This document shows positions 1-11,288 of a DNA stretch of 64,000 nucleotides, piece by piece (position 1 is the first letter of the stretch; each line of letters starts with the position of its first letter). Position numbers and translations under genes: made by a program. The notes beneath the pieces were generated by a model. That model was not told the DNA's origin. It saw only the letters and a program-made list of their open reading frames with translations, and made no database searches. Source of the DNA: Hydrangea macrophylla (lineage: Eukaryota; Streptophyta; Magnoliopsida; Cornales; Hydrangeaceae); assembly GCA_033977485.1 (NCBI GenBank), contig CM066992.1:103924140-103988139 (forward strand), written 5' to 3'.

Positions 1-78
1 TAAACTTGGTCCTTGATGGTAGCCAGATATTTTAAATGAACTTCTTCTTCAAAAGAAAAAAAGGGAGAAAAAGAAAAA

Positions 79-131
79 GGAGCTCACTAGGATGAAAACC
101 TGAAAGAGCACCTAGGCAAAAGTTAAAGCAT

Positions 132-180
<49 letters not shown>

Positions 181-268
181 AAAAAAATAATGAAAAAAAA
201 GAAGAGAGGAGAAAAAAAAAAGAAAAAAAAGGAGCTCGCTAGGTTGAAAACCCGAAAGGGCGCCTAGG
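79..268 (+). repeat. Two copies of a GAAA-loop hairpin motif
   Basis: Two related stretches, about 79-120 and 229-281, share the phrases GAGCTC, CTAGG, GAAAACC, CCTAGGCAAAAGTTA. In the second copy CCC-GAAA-GGG (251-260) forms a hairpin with a GNRA-type loop, closed outside by CTAGG (239-243) against CCTAG (263-267). In the first copy the outer stem is kept (87-91 with 111-115) but the inner stem is partly lost. The pair flanks the GA microsatellite. Function unknown. Confidence 0.5.
135..177. repeat. (GA)n microsatellite
   Basis: A run of about 21 AG dinucleotides within a purine-rich tract that continues to about 235. Simple-sequence repeat; no coding role seen. Confidence 0.9.
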
Positions 269-906
269 CAAAAGTTAGAGCAAAAATAAGATGCATATTG
301 ATTTCAAAACCCGAATCCTAGCCAGTCAAAATCATGAAGAGAATAAGAGATAGTGAGGTAGAGAAACGTAAGGAAAGTGGAAAAAAAAGCAGAGAATAAA
401 TTAGAGAATTCTTGAGCACTTCAAAGTACATCATTGGCACATGAATTATCTCAAGGCTTTGTGTTGTACTAAATAAAAGAAATTGGAAATGAAAAAGAGA
501 TTTGAAAGTATCAAGTAGTCTCAAAAAGTTTTTGGGATCAATGGATAAATTGGCCAGAACTAGTGAAGATGTATCTTTGAAATAAGCTGAAATTAACAAA
601 TTGAAGGGCTGATATTGTTTTAGTAAAAGAGAGGTATTATGAGAGGAATAAAGTTGACTGGTTAGTGAAAAGGCAAAAGAATCAACCGCCACAAAGAAAG
701 GACGAAGAAAGAGAAAAATAAAATAAGAAGATAAAAAGGAGAAGTAGTTCATGTTCTCATCATCCTATTCAAAAGCTACCACAAGTGACCTATTTTCAGA
801 GAACCTATCCAAGAAAGAGCACTCATTGGACCCATATGGAAAAATGGCTCGAAAAGCCCACCAATTCTTGAAACCTAATTCTTTCAAGACCTCCAGATTA
901 GATGAA

Positions 907-943
907 CTACGTTTTGACCTGATTCCCACTCGGGGATACGTAG
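907..943 (+). repeat. Structured Tat motif, copy A
   Basis: Outer stem CTACGT (907-912) pairs with ACGTAG (938-943); inner stem ATTCCC (922-927) pairs with GGGGAT (932-937) with one G-T pair and loop ACTC. A 9-nt bulge ending in GACCTG sits on the 5' side. Homologous to the copies at 22713, 32518 and 58811. Confidence 0.75.
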
Positions 944-1010
944 GCAACCTGCCCGGTTCGATCATCACCTTCGCCATCTCATGGCATCTTTCTTTCAGGC
1001 CTTGGCCGAA

Positions 1011-1046
1011 CTACTTTGGACCTGATTCCCGCTCGGGGATAAGTAG
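1011..1046 (+). repeat. Structured Tat motif, copy B
   Basis: Same fold as copy A, but the outer stem is CTACTT (1011-1016) with AAGTAG (1041-1046): two base pairs differ from copy A and both are compensated. The inner stem ATTCCC (1025-1030) with GGGGAT (1035-1040) is unchanged. Confidence 0.75.
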
Positions 1047-1127
1047 GCTAACCTTCCAAGGTTCTCGGTTCATAACCATCCCTAAACTATAGGCAACATC
1101 TTTTGCGCCTTTAGTTCCCTCATTTTA

Positions 1128-1440
1128 GACTAGGGTCAAATTTTGTTTGCCGAGATTCACGTATGAATTGCCAAACTAGGGGCAAACTATGTTTGCCCGA
1201 ACCCATGTTCCCGTAAATGATCGGTTGACCAACCTCATCCTACCCTATTCACACAGATTACCTCCAAGGTAAGAAAAACTAAGCTTCAGATATTCTATAC
1301 CATCATCTTCTCACAGCCCTTGGGATGAGCCTATCTGCCCTTAAGACTAGGGGCAAACTTCATTTGCTGAAAGCCTCATTTTATCCTCGAAGCGAGCCCC
1401 CTAGTCTCTTTCAAACCAGGGGAAAACTTTGTTTGCCAAA
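1128..1440 (+). repeat. Four polypurine-tract-like hairpins
   Basis: Copies near 1128, 1173, 1342 and 1412 follow the plan CTAGGGGCAAAC, 2-4 nt, GTTTGCC. The left half is very like the polypurine tract that abuts the inner Tat 3' LTR at 32713-32726 (AAGAGGGGCAAAC); the right half is its inverted copy, so each unit can fold into a hairpin of 6-8 bp. Two more copies occur after the inner Tat pol at 22911 and 22960. Confidence 0.6.
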
Positions 1441-1959
1441 AGTCCTCTATGCCATAGGCTAGTCCTCAAGTCACCGAGTTTGTTTTGAAAGGTTTTGAAA
1501 AGGAATGTCTTTTATTCTCTAAGCTAAAGCACTAATTTGAAGCACACTCTGGACAAGCAAAGAATCAACTAACTCAAAAGGGGAAAATTTCTCAAAGTTT
1601 GAATTTATCAATAAAGTACTACCATGATAAAAAAAAGGAGGGAGGGGGGAATGAGATGATACGTTTATGCACGATGAAAACACATTGATTCATAAGAATG
1701 TAGAGTTTGAGTCAGTCATCTTGAGTAACTGCTTTTGTTAAGTCTGTCCTCCTTCGATGAGTCAATAATGGTCTCAAATGCTTGGGTTTAAGATGATGAA
1801 TAAATATTTGAAAAGTCTCCATAAGCATCTTATGAGCAATGCAAGCAGAAATTTTAAACACTATCACAGCACAATGCTAAAGAGGAAATATGAAGGGTCC
1901 AAAACTAGGGGCGTAGGTGACTTCCCTCTTTAGAAAATCATTTTATTTCCTTCAAGGGT

Positions 1960-2510
1960 CCACAAAATGAAGGAAATCATTTTCTCCAAAGCCCACTTTC
2001 GTGGCAATTATCTTTGAAAGCCTATTCATGTGGCACTTTCTCATCCTATGCTAACTTTAATAACAAACCATCAATCTAAGCCCATTAATATGGCACCCTC
2101 TCATTGAAAGCCCACTTTTGTAGTAACCACCATCATAAGCCCACTTTCGTGGTGACCCCTAACATAAGCCCATTCATATGGCACCCTCTCATCGAAAGCC
2201 TACTTTCGGGGAAACTCTCGTTATAAGCCCACTAATGTAGCACTTGTAGTCCACTCCTGTGGAACTTCCAGCCTAGTTGAGTGGCACGCTCTCATTATAA
2301 GCCTATTTATGTGGCAGCGTCATCCATGTAAGCCCACCCTGGTGGTACTCTTTTAGCCAAGCCAATGCTCATAGCAAGTTCATCCACATAAGCCCACTTC
2401 GTGACAAACCCGCCTCATAAGCCCACTGTCGTGGCAAATCCATTTCAGGAGCCGTGGCAAATCCACACTCATGACAAGCTCATCCAAACGAGCTCACTTT
2501 GGTGTCAAAG
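1960..2510 (+). repeat. Degenerate hairpin array i (CCAC/GTGG core)
   Basis: Diverged tandem repeat with units of roughly 30-45 nt containing a short inverted repeat: CCAC-N4-GTGG in some units and CCAT-N4-ATGG in others (for example near 2085 and 2168). The change of C to T on one side is matched by G to A on the other. No coding sense. Confidence 0.65.
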
Positions 2511-2599
2511 CACCTCGTCAGTCCAACACAAATCATTATCATCATCACCATCATCATCATCATCATCAATCAATCAATCAAATACTTGACCCTTATTCG

Positions 2600-3560
2600 G
2601 CTCTGTTGATTCTTTGAGTCTTCATGACTCCAATTTTACAAAAAATTGAATTCTTTGAGTATAAAAGAGTCTAATTCAAACTTTGAGTCCATGTCACTCT
2701 CATTTTATAAAGTTCAAATTCTTTGAGTCCAAGAGACTCCGATTCAAATTCTTGAGTCTGAGATACACCGATTCAAATTCTTTGAGTCTAAGTGACTCAA
2801 ATTCATCTTCTAAGTCCAAGTGACTCCCATATTATAAAGTTCAAAATTCTTCAAGTCTGCATGACTCCGTGTTTGTAAAATATGAATTTTCGAGTCCGCG
2901 GGACACCGTGTTTATGAATTTTTCACTCTGCATGACTCCGTGTTTGTAAAATATGAATTTTTGAGTCCGTGTGACTCCGTGTTTGTAAAATATGAATTTT
3001 CAAGTCTAGATGACTCTTTGTTTTTGAGAAATGTGAATTTTCAAGATCATATGACTCTCCTTTGGTAAAATGTGATTTCTTTGAGTCAGTGCGACTCCCT
3101 TTTTTGGAATATAAATTATTTTGAGTCGAATCGACTCCCGATTTGGAAATAAAAATTGTTTTAAGTAGAATCGACTCCCGATTTAGGAAATTTGAAATGT
3201 TTTGAGTCTAAATTGACTCTTAATTTTGGAAATAAAATTCATCGAGTCAAATTGACTCCGGACTTTGTGAAATTGAATTTATTTGAGTCAGATTGACTCC
3301 CGATTTTAGAAATTGAAAATTGAATTGAGTCTGATTAACTCCCGAGTTTAGAAATTTGAAATTGAATTGAGTCTGATCAACTCCCAATTTTAGAAATTTG
3401 AATTGAATTGAATTGAGTATGATTGACTCCCGATTTTAAAATTTGAGTTGGTTTGAGTCTAATTGACTCCGGATTTGAGAAGATTGAATTGAATTGAGTT
3501 TGATTGACTCTCGATCTTAGAAGAATTGAATTAAATTGAGTCTAATTGACTCCTGATTTT
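2600..3560 (+). repeat. Hairpin array ii (GAGTC/GACTC core)
   Basis: About 25 diverged units of roughly 38-45 nt built round GAGTC-N5-GACTC, separated by AT-rich spacers (AAATTTGAATT type). Some units have longer stems, with matched extra pairs: GAGTCGA/TCGACTC near 3123 and GAGTCAA/TTGACTC near 3244. A part of the outer Tat 3' UTR. Confidence 0.75.
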
Positions 3561-3831
3561 GGAAATTAAAATTCTTTGAGCCCGAATGGCTCCCTTTGTA
3601 AAAAAATCCAATTCTTTGAGCACGGATGGCTCCCTATGAAAACGTTCAAATCCTTTGAGCTCGAATGGCTCCATTCTCAGTAGAAATCCAATACATTGAG
3701 CCCAGACAGCTCCATCTTGTAAGGAATCCAATTCGTTGAGCCCGGATGGGTCTCTATGAAAAAGTTCAAATCCGTATAGCACGAACGGCTTCATCTTGTT
3801 AGGAATCCAATTCTTTGATCACAGATGGTTC
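3561..3831 (+). repeat. Hairpin array iii, left part (GAGCC/GGCTC core)
   Basis: Seven units with core GAGCC-N5-GGCTC and spacer like AAATCCAATTCTTT. It is the same kind of unit as array ii with one base pair exchanged (T-A to C-G). The array is cut at 3831 by the Tekay-like insertion and resumes at 56261. Confidence 0.8.
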
Positions 3832-5928
3832 TGTAATGTTTTGAAATTTAATTGAGGTATTTTGGTAATTTGGTGGTCAATGTTTGGACCCAATTTGGAC
3901 TTGTACATTTTAATGCCTAACTTTTGGTCTAGTGGTACCACTTGGTATTTGATTTTATCACATGTGTGTGTGTATATATGTTATATAATTGTGTTTGTGT
4001 GTGTAGGGGACAAGAGTGGGACCCACCCCCAAACAACCCCCCAAGCTTCCTAGAGAACCTTTGAACTCTCTCACCTCCATCTCCCTCACCATCCGAATCT
4101 TTCTCTCTCTTTCCCCCTTTCATTTTTTTTCCTTTTGTTTCCTTCTCTCTCTATATCTCTCTATGCTAGGAAGAACAAAACCCCTTTAGTTTTTATATTT
4201 CAAGCTCTCATTTGGACTTCAAGAATTTGTTTTTGAGGCATAGCTATTAGAAGCAAAAATCATCACCTCATCTAGGGCTTCATTTGGGTACTTCTATTTT
4301 CTATTTTGGTGACCACTAGCTCAAGCTATGAAGTGGAGGAAGAAGAGGGGTTTTCTTATTTCTTGTTCTTGAAGCTCTACTACTTGGGCCTTCTTATTTT
4401 CTCTTGGATTCTTCTCTCTTACACTTTATATTTTCAAGAGCAAAGGTAGATTACATTGTTTATATACATATGAAATCCTATCTCTTTAATTGATTTGTGA
4501 TTTATGGCTAGGGTTAGCAAATATATGGATTAGCTATGATTCTCCCCTAATACACATGTTATATGACTTACATGCCTAGTTGTTAATTAATTGACTAGAT
4601 GCTCAAATGAGATTATGTGCTTTTTTGCTTAGTTGTTAATTGATAGCTAAGTTGTTCATATAAATTAAATCTTATTGCTTAGTTGAAAGCATGATTAGGT
4701 GTTAGTATAAATTTTATAAATGGTAGTACATATGCTTACCTTGACTATTGTGAAAGTTCAATTTTTGCCAATGTTTAATGAAAATATTGATTACATTCTT
4801 GATATATAACACTTGCATTCGAATCATAGAATTCATGTGCATTGTTGCCAAGTGGGCACACCTCATATCATTAGCATGGGTGACATTTGAGTAATCCCTA
4901 AGAAGGGATAAAAGTAAATCCGACCCCAATAAAGGGGGATAAAAGTGGATAAGAAATCCGGATGTGGGTTGTGTTAGTGAGACAGGGTGGACGTACCTAA
5001 GAACGTGCCAAACTCCAACTTATATTCGACTAGCTATCGAAAAGTTGGTATGCTACATTCCCAGTGGGGGGTGGCTCACAGTCCGGTAACGAGGCGAGTG
5101 AACACATGTACATGGCCCGAGGGCTCATTAGTTGCATTGCTTAGGCAACATTCATGGCACCACATCTCATTTTTGGTTATGGGATCCATCTTGTATATCT
5201 ATAATGTTTTCTACTAAGACGTTGTGCTTAATGAATCTATAAAAACTCTTTTCAGGTGATCTTGATAGGGGCAAGGCCTACAGATAGCCCGATGCTTAAA
5301 TCTCATGTTTTTGAAAGCTCCTCGCGAGAAATCTTATTATTTTGAAGTTACTTAGCATAGTTCTTTTGTCAAACTTGTAATAGTTGTATTTCGATATCGT
5401 TCATGTTAGGATCGAATATGGAACTTACAAGTGCTTGGGTTTAAATTCTTTCATCTATGTTATTTTTAAGCTATGACCTAGCTTGGACACATGTTAGCCC
5501 CATTATGCTTTTGTTAATGTTAGTAGAGTCCTCGTATTGGAACTCATTTAAGGACTTGAAGCACTTTGATGTTTATTTAGAATGTGAATTACACAAGAAC
5601 TCTATTGAATCATGGGTGTTAGTGATTAAATGCTTTTGGGGAACTCGTGTTCGACGTTAGTGTTGGTTTTTGTGTGTTGAGTAAGCTTGTTTTTACCTTA
5701 ACAAGTCCTATTTAATAGTTTCCTTTGGTATTTGATTTAGGCTTGATTTTGTTGGAGTTTTGTTCCAACTCTTGCCCTTACAATTGCATTTTTTTGCTCT
5801 TTGCTTCTCCTTGGACAACCAACACCGCTTTATAAGTGCTAGAATTTGGTTCCAACGAATTTCATTTTTATTTTTCATTTTTTTAATTAAATTTATTTCT
5901 TTAAAACTAATCTTTTTCGTAAAAGAGG
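3832..5928 (+). repeat. Tekay-like left LTR, first part
   Basis: Homologous along its length to 43371-45484. Holds TG/TA simple repeats near 3963-4015 and a pyrimidine-rich tract at 4060-4170. No gene. Interrupted at 5928 by the Copia element; the remainder of this LTR lies at 37982-38258. Confidence 0.9.
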
Positions 5929-7251
5929 TGTTAGGAAACTGCGTTCCCAGAATTCGTTGACAGTGCGTATAAGTTGGTACTACAAAAAAAAATTACGTAA
6001 AAACTACAATAACCCTACAAGGGCGGAACTAGGGTTACCTTAAACTGCTAAAACGGATTGCTGTAGTAGACGAATCGAGAACACGGGCTCGATGACAGCT
6101 CACGATCTTCTACCGTATTCCTTTGCTGCCAGAATATCGAACTGAGTGTGGGCTCTTTCGAAATCCTTTTTGTTTTCTGCTCTCCCTCTTTTTTGCTCTC
6201 TTTTCTATTCCGAGTTATAATTCTCTATATAGAAAAACGCAAACCGAGAAGAGAGCCAAAGCAGCATATATATAGGCCACGATAGGGACCATAAGAAGTC
6301 AATAAGGAATAGGCTTCCTTATGGAATTAGGAAACCCTAATTCGAACTGAATCAGATTCCTATTTCCATAAATTATAATTCATACCACTAAAGAATTATA
6401 ATTGCACTCCTACCCTTATCTCAAAAATATATTTCGAGCTCCATGTTATTAAATACTTATTATCTCCCCATGTTAAGATTACAGATATCCATTAATTAAA
6501 TATAATTACTGACAATCATATTTAATTAATTTCTTAAAATTCCTTGAGATCCGCTGCTTAACTTATCTGATATGTCGGATACAAAATCCACCTGCAGGGT
6601 TTGACATAATCAAAACTTATAAGCTTTCTTAAGGGGATATCATCAATCCCAAAATTGAGACATGGATTCCATCATTAATTAATATCCACCACACAATTAA
6701 TATTGCCACCCAATCCAATGAGATATTGACCCATTTAAGGATCTCACCCTTTTAGGGATCAAAGTGTAAAAATCAAATGTACGTGTCTACAAATTAACTT
6801 AGGATTTAGAGCATAAGCACTCATAATAGCCATGAGATATTAATTATCTTATAAGTCAGTATAAAGATAATTACCCCAAGTCAGTCCCGTTTAATACACA
6901 AAGTGTACCAGCATAGTGAGTTGAAACTTTACCGTTTTCCGTAGTCAAGACAAACCTACTACAACACCATGCTGCAGTCCTACCGATGGTGTGTCCAATC
7001 CCATCTAAGACTGTAAACCAAAATCTTACATTCTATAATATCTGATGGCCTGATCTTCCGTATGTAAGCCGAACTCTACACACCAAACCACCTACTATAT
7101 AGAATGAGAGACACACATGCATAATATTAAATAAATAATATAATACAAACATTGCCCACACAGATTCTCATAAAAAAATGGATTAACTGATTTTATAAAT
7201 GAATAATAAATCAACTATATAAAGCATGGCTTTTAGTATATATCCCTAACA
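5929..7251 (-). repeat. Copia 3' LTR (left copy)
   Basis: TG..CA bounded, 1323 bp, with terminal inverted TGTTAGG/CCTAACA. Nearly identical to 36656-37981. AT-rich; no gene. Confidence 0.95.
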
Positions 7252-7264
7252 ATCTCCCACTTAG
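7252..7264 (-). promoter_or_regulatory. Copia polypurine tract
   Basis: On the minus strand the bases next to the 3' LTR read AAGTGGGAGAT, the usual plus-strand primer of plant Copia elements. Confidence 0.85.
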
Positions 7265-7304
7265 ACTCAAAGCCATGATGCGACACACCTCACTCCTATC
7301 CCTT

Positions 7305-8105
7305 CTACATGACTGTCAAAATCTTGGCCGATAAGCTCTTGGTGAAAGGATCTGCCAGGTTATTTGCTGATGCTATCTTGGTCACTTCAACATCACCTCT
7401 TTGCACGATCTCTCGTATCAGGTGATACTTATGCTCAATGTGTTTTCCCTTCTTATGGGCCCTTGGTTCCTTTGAGTTAGCAACCGCTCCGCTATTATCG
7501 CAATAAAGGGTAATAGCCGATTGTACCGCAGGTACTACTCTTAGATCCATAAGGAAGTTTCTGAGCCAAACGGCCTCCTTAGCGGCTTCCGAAGCAGCCA
7601 CATACTTGGCTTCCATGGTAGAATCAGCAATACATGACTGCTTGATACTCCTCCAACTAATGGCTCCACCTCATAGGGTAAACACATATCCTGAGGTAGA
7701 CTTTCTGGAATCCCTATCTGACATGAAATCAGAATTTGTGTACCCAATGGGTACAAGATTGTCTGCTTGGTAAACTAACATATAGTCTCGAGTCTTTTTT
7801 AGGTACTTGAGAATATTTTTTACCGCAGTCCAATGTTCTTGCCCTGGATTAGACTGATATCTACTAACCATGCCAACAGCAAAGCAGATGTCAGGTCTAG
7901 TACATAGCATAGCATACATTAGGCTTCCTACTGCCGAGGCATAAGGAACTGCCTTCATCTTCTCTATCTCATCAGGTGTCTTAGGACACTGATCCTTAGA
8001 TAGAGTAATTCCGTGTCTGAAGGGAAGGAATCCCTTCTTGGAATCTTGCATGCTAAACCTTGCAAGAATATTGTCAATATAAGTGCCTTGTGACAAGCCC
8101 AACAT
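7305..8105 (-). pseudogene. Copia RNase H region
   Basis: Two open pieces (8105-7671 and 7616-7305) give the C-terminal part of Copia pol: the connection segment with KGFLPFRHG and MKAVPYASAVGSLMYAM, then the RNase H part with the acidic residues of YTNSDF, the EAKY(V)A motif and the IEHKYHLIRE motif. They are joined by an in-frame TGA near 7671. The sequence runs into the polypurine tract 40 nt further on, so the C-terminus is nearly complete. Acts, when intact, in removal of the RNA template during reverse transcription. Confidence 0.9.
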
Positions 8106-8868
8106 CCTATTCTTGCGATCTCACATAAGCTTGATCCCTAGGATGTGACCGGCTTCTTCCAAGTCCTTCATATCGAATTGACTAGATAACCATACCCTTA
8201 CAGAAGATAATACCCCCACATCGTTTCCGATTAGCAAGATATCATCCACATACAGTACTAAGAACACCACCACTCTTCCATCATGTTTCTTGTACACACA
8301 AGATTCATCCGCACATTGATCAAAACCAAAAGACTTGATTGCTTGATCAAAGCGGATATTCCAAGACCTAGATGCCTGCTTAAGTCCATAAATGGACTTC
8401 TTAAGCTTGCACAACATGTGTTCTTGGCCCTTCGTAATGAACCCGTCTGGTTGCATCATATAGATGCACTCTTCAAGATTCCCATTTAGAAATGCTGTCT
8501 TGACATCCATTTGCCAAATTTCATAATCGAAATGTGCAGCAATGGATAAAAGAATCCGGATAGACTTTAGCATGGCCACCGGCGAAAAGGTTTCCTCATA
8601 ATCGATTCCCTCTTTTTGAGTGAACCCACTTACATCCAATGGGTTTTATTTCATTGGGTGGTTCTACAAGATCCCAGACTTGATTGGAGTACATAGACTC
8701 CATTTCAGATTTCATAGCCTTTTGCCAAAGATCTGCATCTTTATCTTGGAGTGCTTCATTGTAGTTACAGGGGTCGGTACCTTGTTCATCAGGGACCCGG
8801 TCATAAGACTCTCCCAAGAACATATACCGGTCAGGTTGAATAATAACCCTTCCACTACAACGAGGCAC
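8106..8868 (-). pseudogene. Copia reverse transcriptase region
   Basis: Reading 8868 to 8121: the linker with EAL..WQKAMKSEMESM and NQVWDLVEPP, then RT motifs FSPVAMLKSIRILLSIAA, DVKTAFLNGNLEE, KLKKSIYGLKQA and the catalytic box YVDDILL (near 8236). There is a frame change near 8620 and a TGA near 8116, just before the RNase H part. The catalytic Asp pair is kept, but the frame is broken, so no functional polyprotein can be made. Confidence 0.9.
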
Positions 8869-9042
8869 AACCCGTGTCTGTGTATCACTAATATTTCATT
8901 GTGAAGATTCTGAACTTAATACACCATTATCTACACGTTGTACTGGTTCAGGAACCTGCGTCTTAATGGTTGGTTCGGGATCTACTCGAGTTTCGATAAT
9001 CCTCCCACTACGACGTGGTAATGGAATATCGATAACTCTTTC

Positions 9043-10059
9043 TTATGGTATTTCTTCTCGTACCGTTGGTATCGAAGAAGTATGTCTCGGTGTCTCTCCT
9101 CTCATTTCCTCTAGAACAATACAACTTCTGGGCTTGTGGTCCATAACATAGTCCTCTTCTAAGAATGTGGCATTGGTGCTAACAATAACCTTCTGATCCT
9201 TAGGACTATAAAACAGACCACCTTTAGTTCCTCTTGGATACCCAACAAAGAAACATACTTCTGTTCTTGATTCCAACTTTTCTGCGTTCCCTTTCAGCAC
9301 ATGTGCTGGACTACCCCAGATCCGAACATGCCGCAGACTAGACTTTTGCCCAGTCCACAATTCTGTGGGAGTAGTAGGTACTGACTTAGATGGTACCAAG
9401 TTTAGAATGTATGCAGCTGTCTCTAATGCGTGTCCTCAAAAGGAAATTGGTAAATCCGAGTAACTCATCATAGATCCTACCATGTCCATGAGAGTCATGT
9501 TCCTTCTTTCTGCTACACCGTTCTGCTGAGGCATACGGGGTGCAGACAATTGGGATGTAATCCCTTGCTCCAATAAGTATTCCCTAAATTCTCCCAAGAG
9601 GTACTCTCCACCACGATCAGATCATAGTGTCTTGATACATTTACCTAGACGCTTCTCCGTTTCAGCCTTGAAGTCTTTGAATTTCTCAAAGCATTCAGAC
9701 TTACGCCGCATCAAATAAATGTACCCATTCCTTGAGTAATCATCGATAAAAGTGACAAAGTACTCAAATCCCCCTCTTGCTTGGACAGTCATAGGACCAC
9801 ACAAATCAAAGTGAACCAGTTCCAACAGCTCTTTTGCTCTATAGCCCTTGGCCGAGAATGGCCTCTTGGTCATTTTACCTTCCAAGCAGGATTCACAAAC
9901 TGGAAGTGCCTCCACTTCCAATGAGCCTAATGGCCCATTTTGAACCAGTCTTTGAATCCTTTTCAAATTAATATGACCAAGGCGTAAGTGCCAAAGATGC
10001 GTTTGGTTCATCCTCGAAGGTTCTTTTCTCTTAAATGGCAAACTATTTGTGTTATTCAA
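9043..10059 (-). pseudogene. Copia integrase region
   Basis: From 10059 to 9622: zinc-binding part HLRLGH..C..C (the GPLGSLEVEALPVCESC segment) and the core beginning HFDLCGP with catalytic Asp. A TGA near 9622 precedes the second catalytic Asp segment. After about 200 nt of further broken frame, 9399-9043 gives the end of the core and the LLRHVRIWGS/GYPRGTKGGLFY type C-terminal part. Breaks seen: the TGA near 9622, another near 9435 and a TAA near 9043; all are explicable as single C to T or G to A changes on the coding strand. Confidence 0.88.
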
Positions 10060-10091
10060 TTCATTAAGTTGCAGTATAGGAGAGATAGGAT

Positions 10092-11288
10092 TTATTCACC
10101 CACCAATTGACCCGAACAAATAAAACGTTTATTTTCTTTAATAACTACTACTTTATTAAAATGAACTGAATGTCCATTCTTTACTAAACTAGAAACTGAA
10201 ACTAAATTCCTTCTAATAGAAGGTACATAAAAGCAATTTCTTAATATTAAAATCCTATCTCTACCAAAACTAAGATGTAGATCTCCTACTGCAACTGCTG
10301 CTACTCTCGTAGCATTTCCCATATATAGATAAATCTCTCCATCACTGAGCTGCCTGGTTCCCTGGAACCCCTGCAAAGAATTGCATACATGATCAGTGAC
10401 TCCCGTATCTACACACCAGGTACCGGTAGATAGGACCGCTAAACACGATTCAACAACTAGTAAATGAGATTTACCTTGATTGTTCTGTCTGGCGAGATAA
10501 ACTGGACATTGCTTCTTCCAGTGTCCTGGCTGCTTGCAAACAAAACATTTGCCTTTAGGCTTTCCCGATTGTCCTCGTGGCCTTTGGATTGGCGGAGGAC
10601 CCGCGACCTTCTTTTGAGCCTTTTTCATTTTCTTCTTGCCTTTCGACTTTGAAGCAGAACCTTTCTCAAACACAAGAGCACTCCCTAACTTTCTGTTGAG
10701 ACCCTCAGCTGCCTGGAGTTCTTTAAGCAGCTCCGCCAAAGTATATTTAAATTTATTCATGTTGTAATTGAGGCGGAATTGCTTAAAAGACTCTGGCAGT
10801 GACTGGAGTACGATATCGACCTGGGTTTCCCCGTCGATTGTAGCTCCAAAGATCTCTAGTTCATTAAGAAGAGATATCATCTTAAGAACATGATCCCTTA
10901 CAGGCGTCCCCTCAGCCATGGTTGTTTTCATCAAGTCTTTCATGACAACCTGCCTAGCAGCACGACTTTGATCCCCGAACATCTCTCGGAGGCTCTCCAT
11001 CATGTCATAGGCGCTGGCCATTGACTGATGCTGATGTTGCAACACATTTGACATGGATGCCAAACTGTAACACCGCGGCATCTCATCAGCCTTGACCCAT
11101 TTCTTGTGAGCCTGGGTTTCCTCAGCGGTTGCCCCCTCACCAGGTTGCTCAGGACATTCTTCAGTAAGCACAAACTTGTACTCTTCAGCAGTTAACACAA
11201 TATCCAAATTCCTTTTCCAGTCTATATAGTTTGGTCCAGTAAGTTTATTTTCTTTAAGTATAACAGCAAGTGGATTGAAAGTACCCAT
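10092..11288 (-). CDS. Copia gag-protease, 398 aa
   Basis: Open frame of 398 codons with a good ATG at 11288. Residues about 15-200 are the gag (UBN2-like) domain with LTGPNYIDWKRNL and SLLNELEIFGATI. A basic Lys-rich stretch follows near 210-240. The zinc knuckle is C-F-V-C-x4-H-x4-C (about 253-266) and the aspartic protease site reads WCVDTGVTDHVC (about 302). The frame ends with TAA at 10092, where a small indel puts the rest of pol in another frame. This is the only piece of the Copia polyprotein that still reads through. Confidence 0.9.
   Translation of the reverse strand: MGTFNPLAVILKENKLTGPNYIDWKRNLDIVLTAEEYKFVLTEECPEQPGEGATAEETQAHKKWVKADEMPRCYSLASMSNVLQHQHQSMASAYDMMESLREMFGDQSRAARQVVMKDLMKTTMAEGTPVRDHVLKMISLLNELEIFGATIDGETQVDIVLQSLPESFKQFRLNYNMNKFKYTLAELLKELQAAEGLNRKLGSALVFEKGSASKSKGKKKMKKAQKKVAGPPPIQRPRGQSGKPKGKCFVCKQPGHWKKQCPVYLARQNNQGKSHLLVVESCLAVLSTGTWCVDTGVTDHVCNSLQGFQGTRQLSDGEIYLYMGNATRVAAVAVGDLHLSFGRDRILILRNCFYVPSIRRNLVSVSSLVKNGHSVHFNKVVVIKENKRFICSGQLVGE

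Larger units (their letters stand above)
1..3831 (+). mobile_element. Outer Tat/Ogre-type element, left part of 3' UTR
   Basis: This stretch is the noncoding region after pol of a Ty3/gypsy element whose coding part lies left of the window. The assignment rests on three shared features with the inner Tat element: the structured motif at 907-943 and 1011-1046, which the inner element carries just after its integrase stop; several AGGGGCAAAC hairpins; and a tandem-repeat 3' UTR that continues at 56261 and ends in a polypurine tract and LTR at 59003-59018. The sequence is interrupted at 3831/56261 by the Tekay-like element, with the 5-bp duplication GGTTC. Bases 1-750 are purine-rich and hold no recognisable gene. 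No pol domain is seen, so the lineage call comes from homology of noncoding parts and of the LTR. Confidence 0.7.

Noticed and set aside
318..752. 144-codon minus-strand frame as a gene
   Set aside because: Low-complexity, Ser/Leu/Phe-rich translation of a purine-rich strand; no domain.
2600..3560. CRISPR-like array
   Set aside because: Units are diverged and contiguous, without unique spacers of constant length, in a plant retrotransposon 3' UTR.
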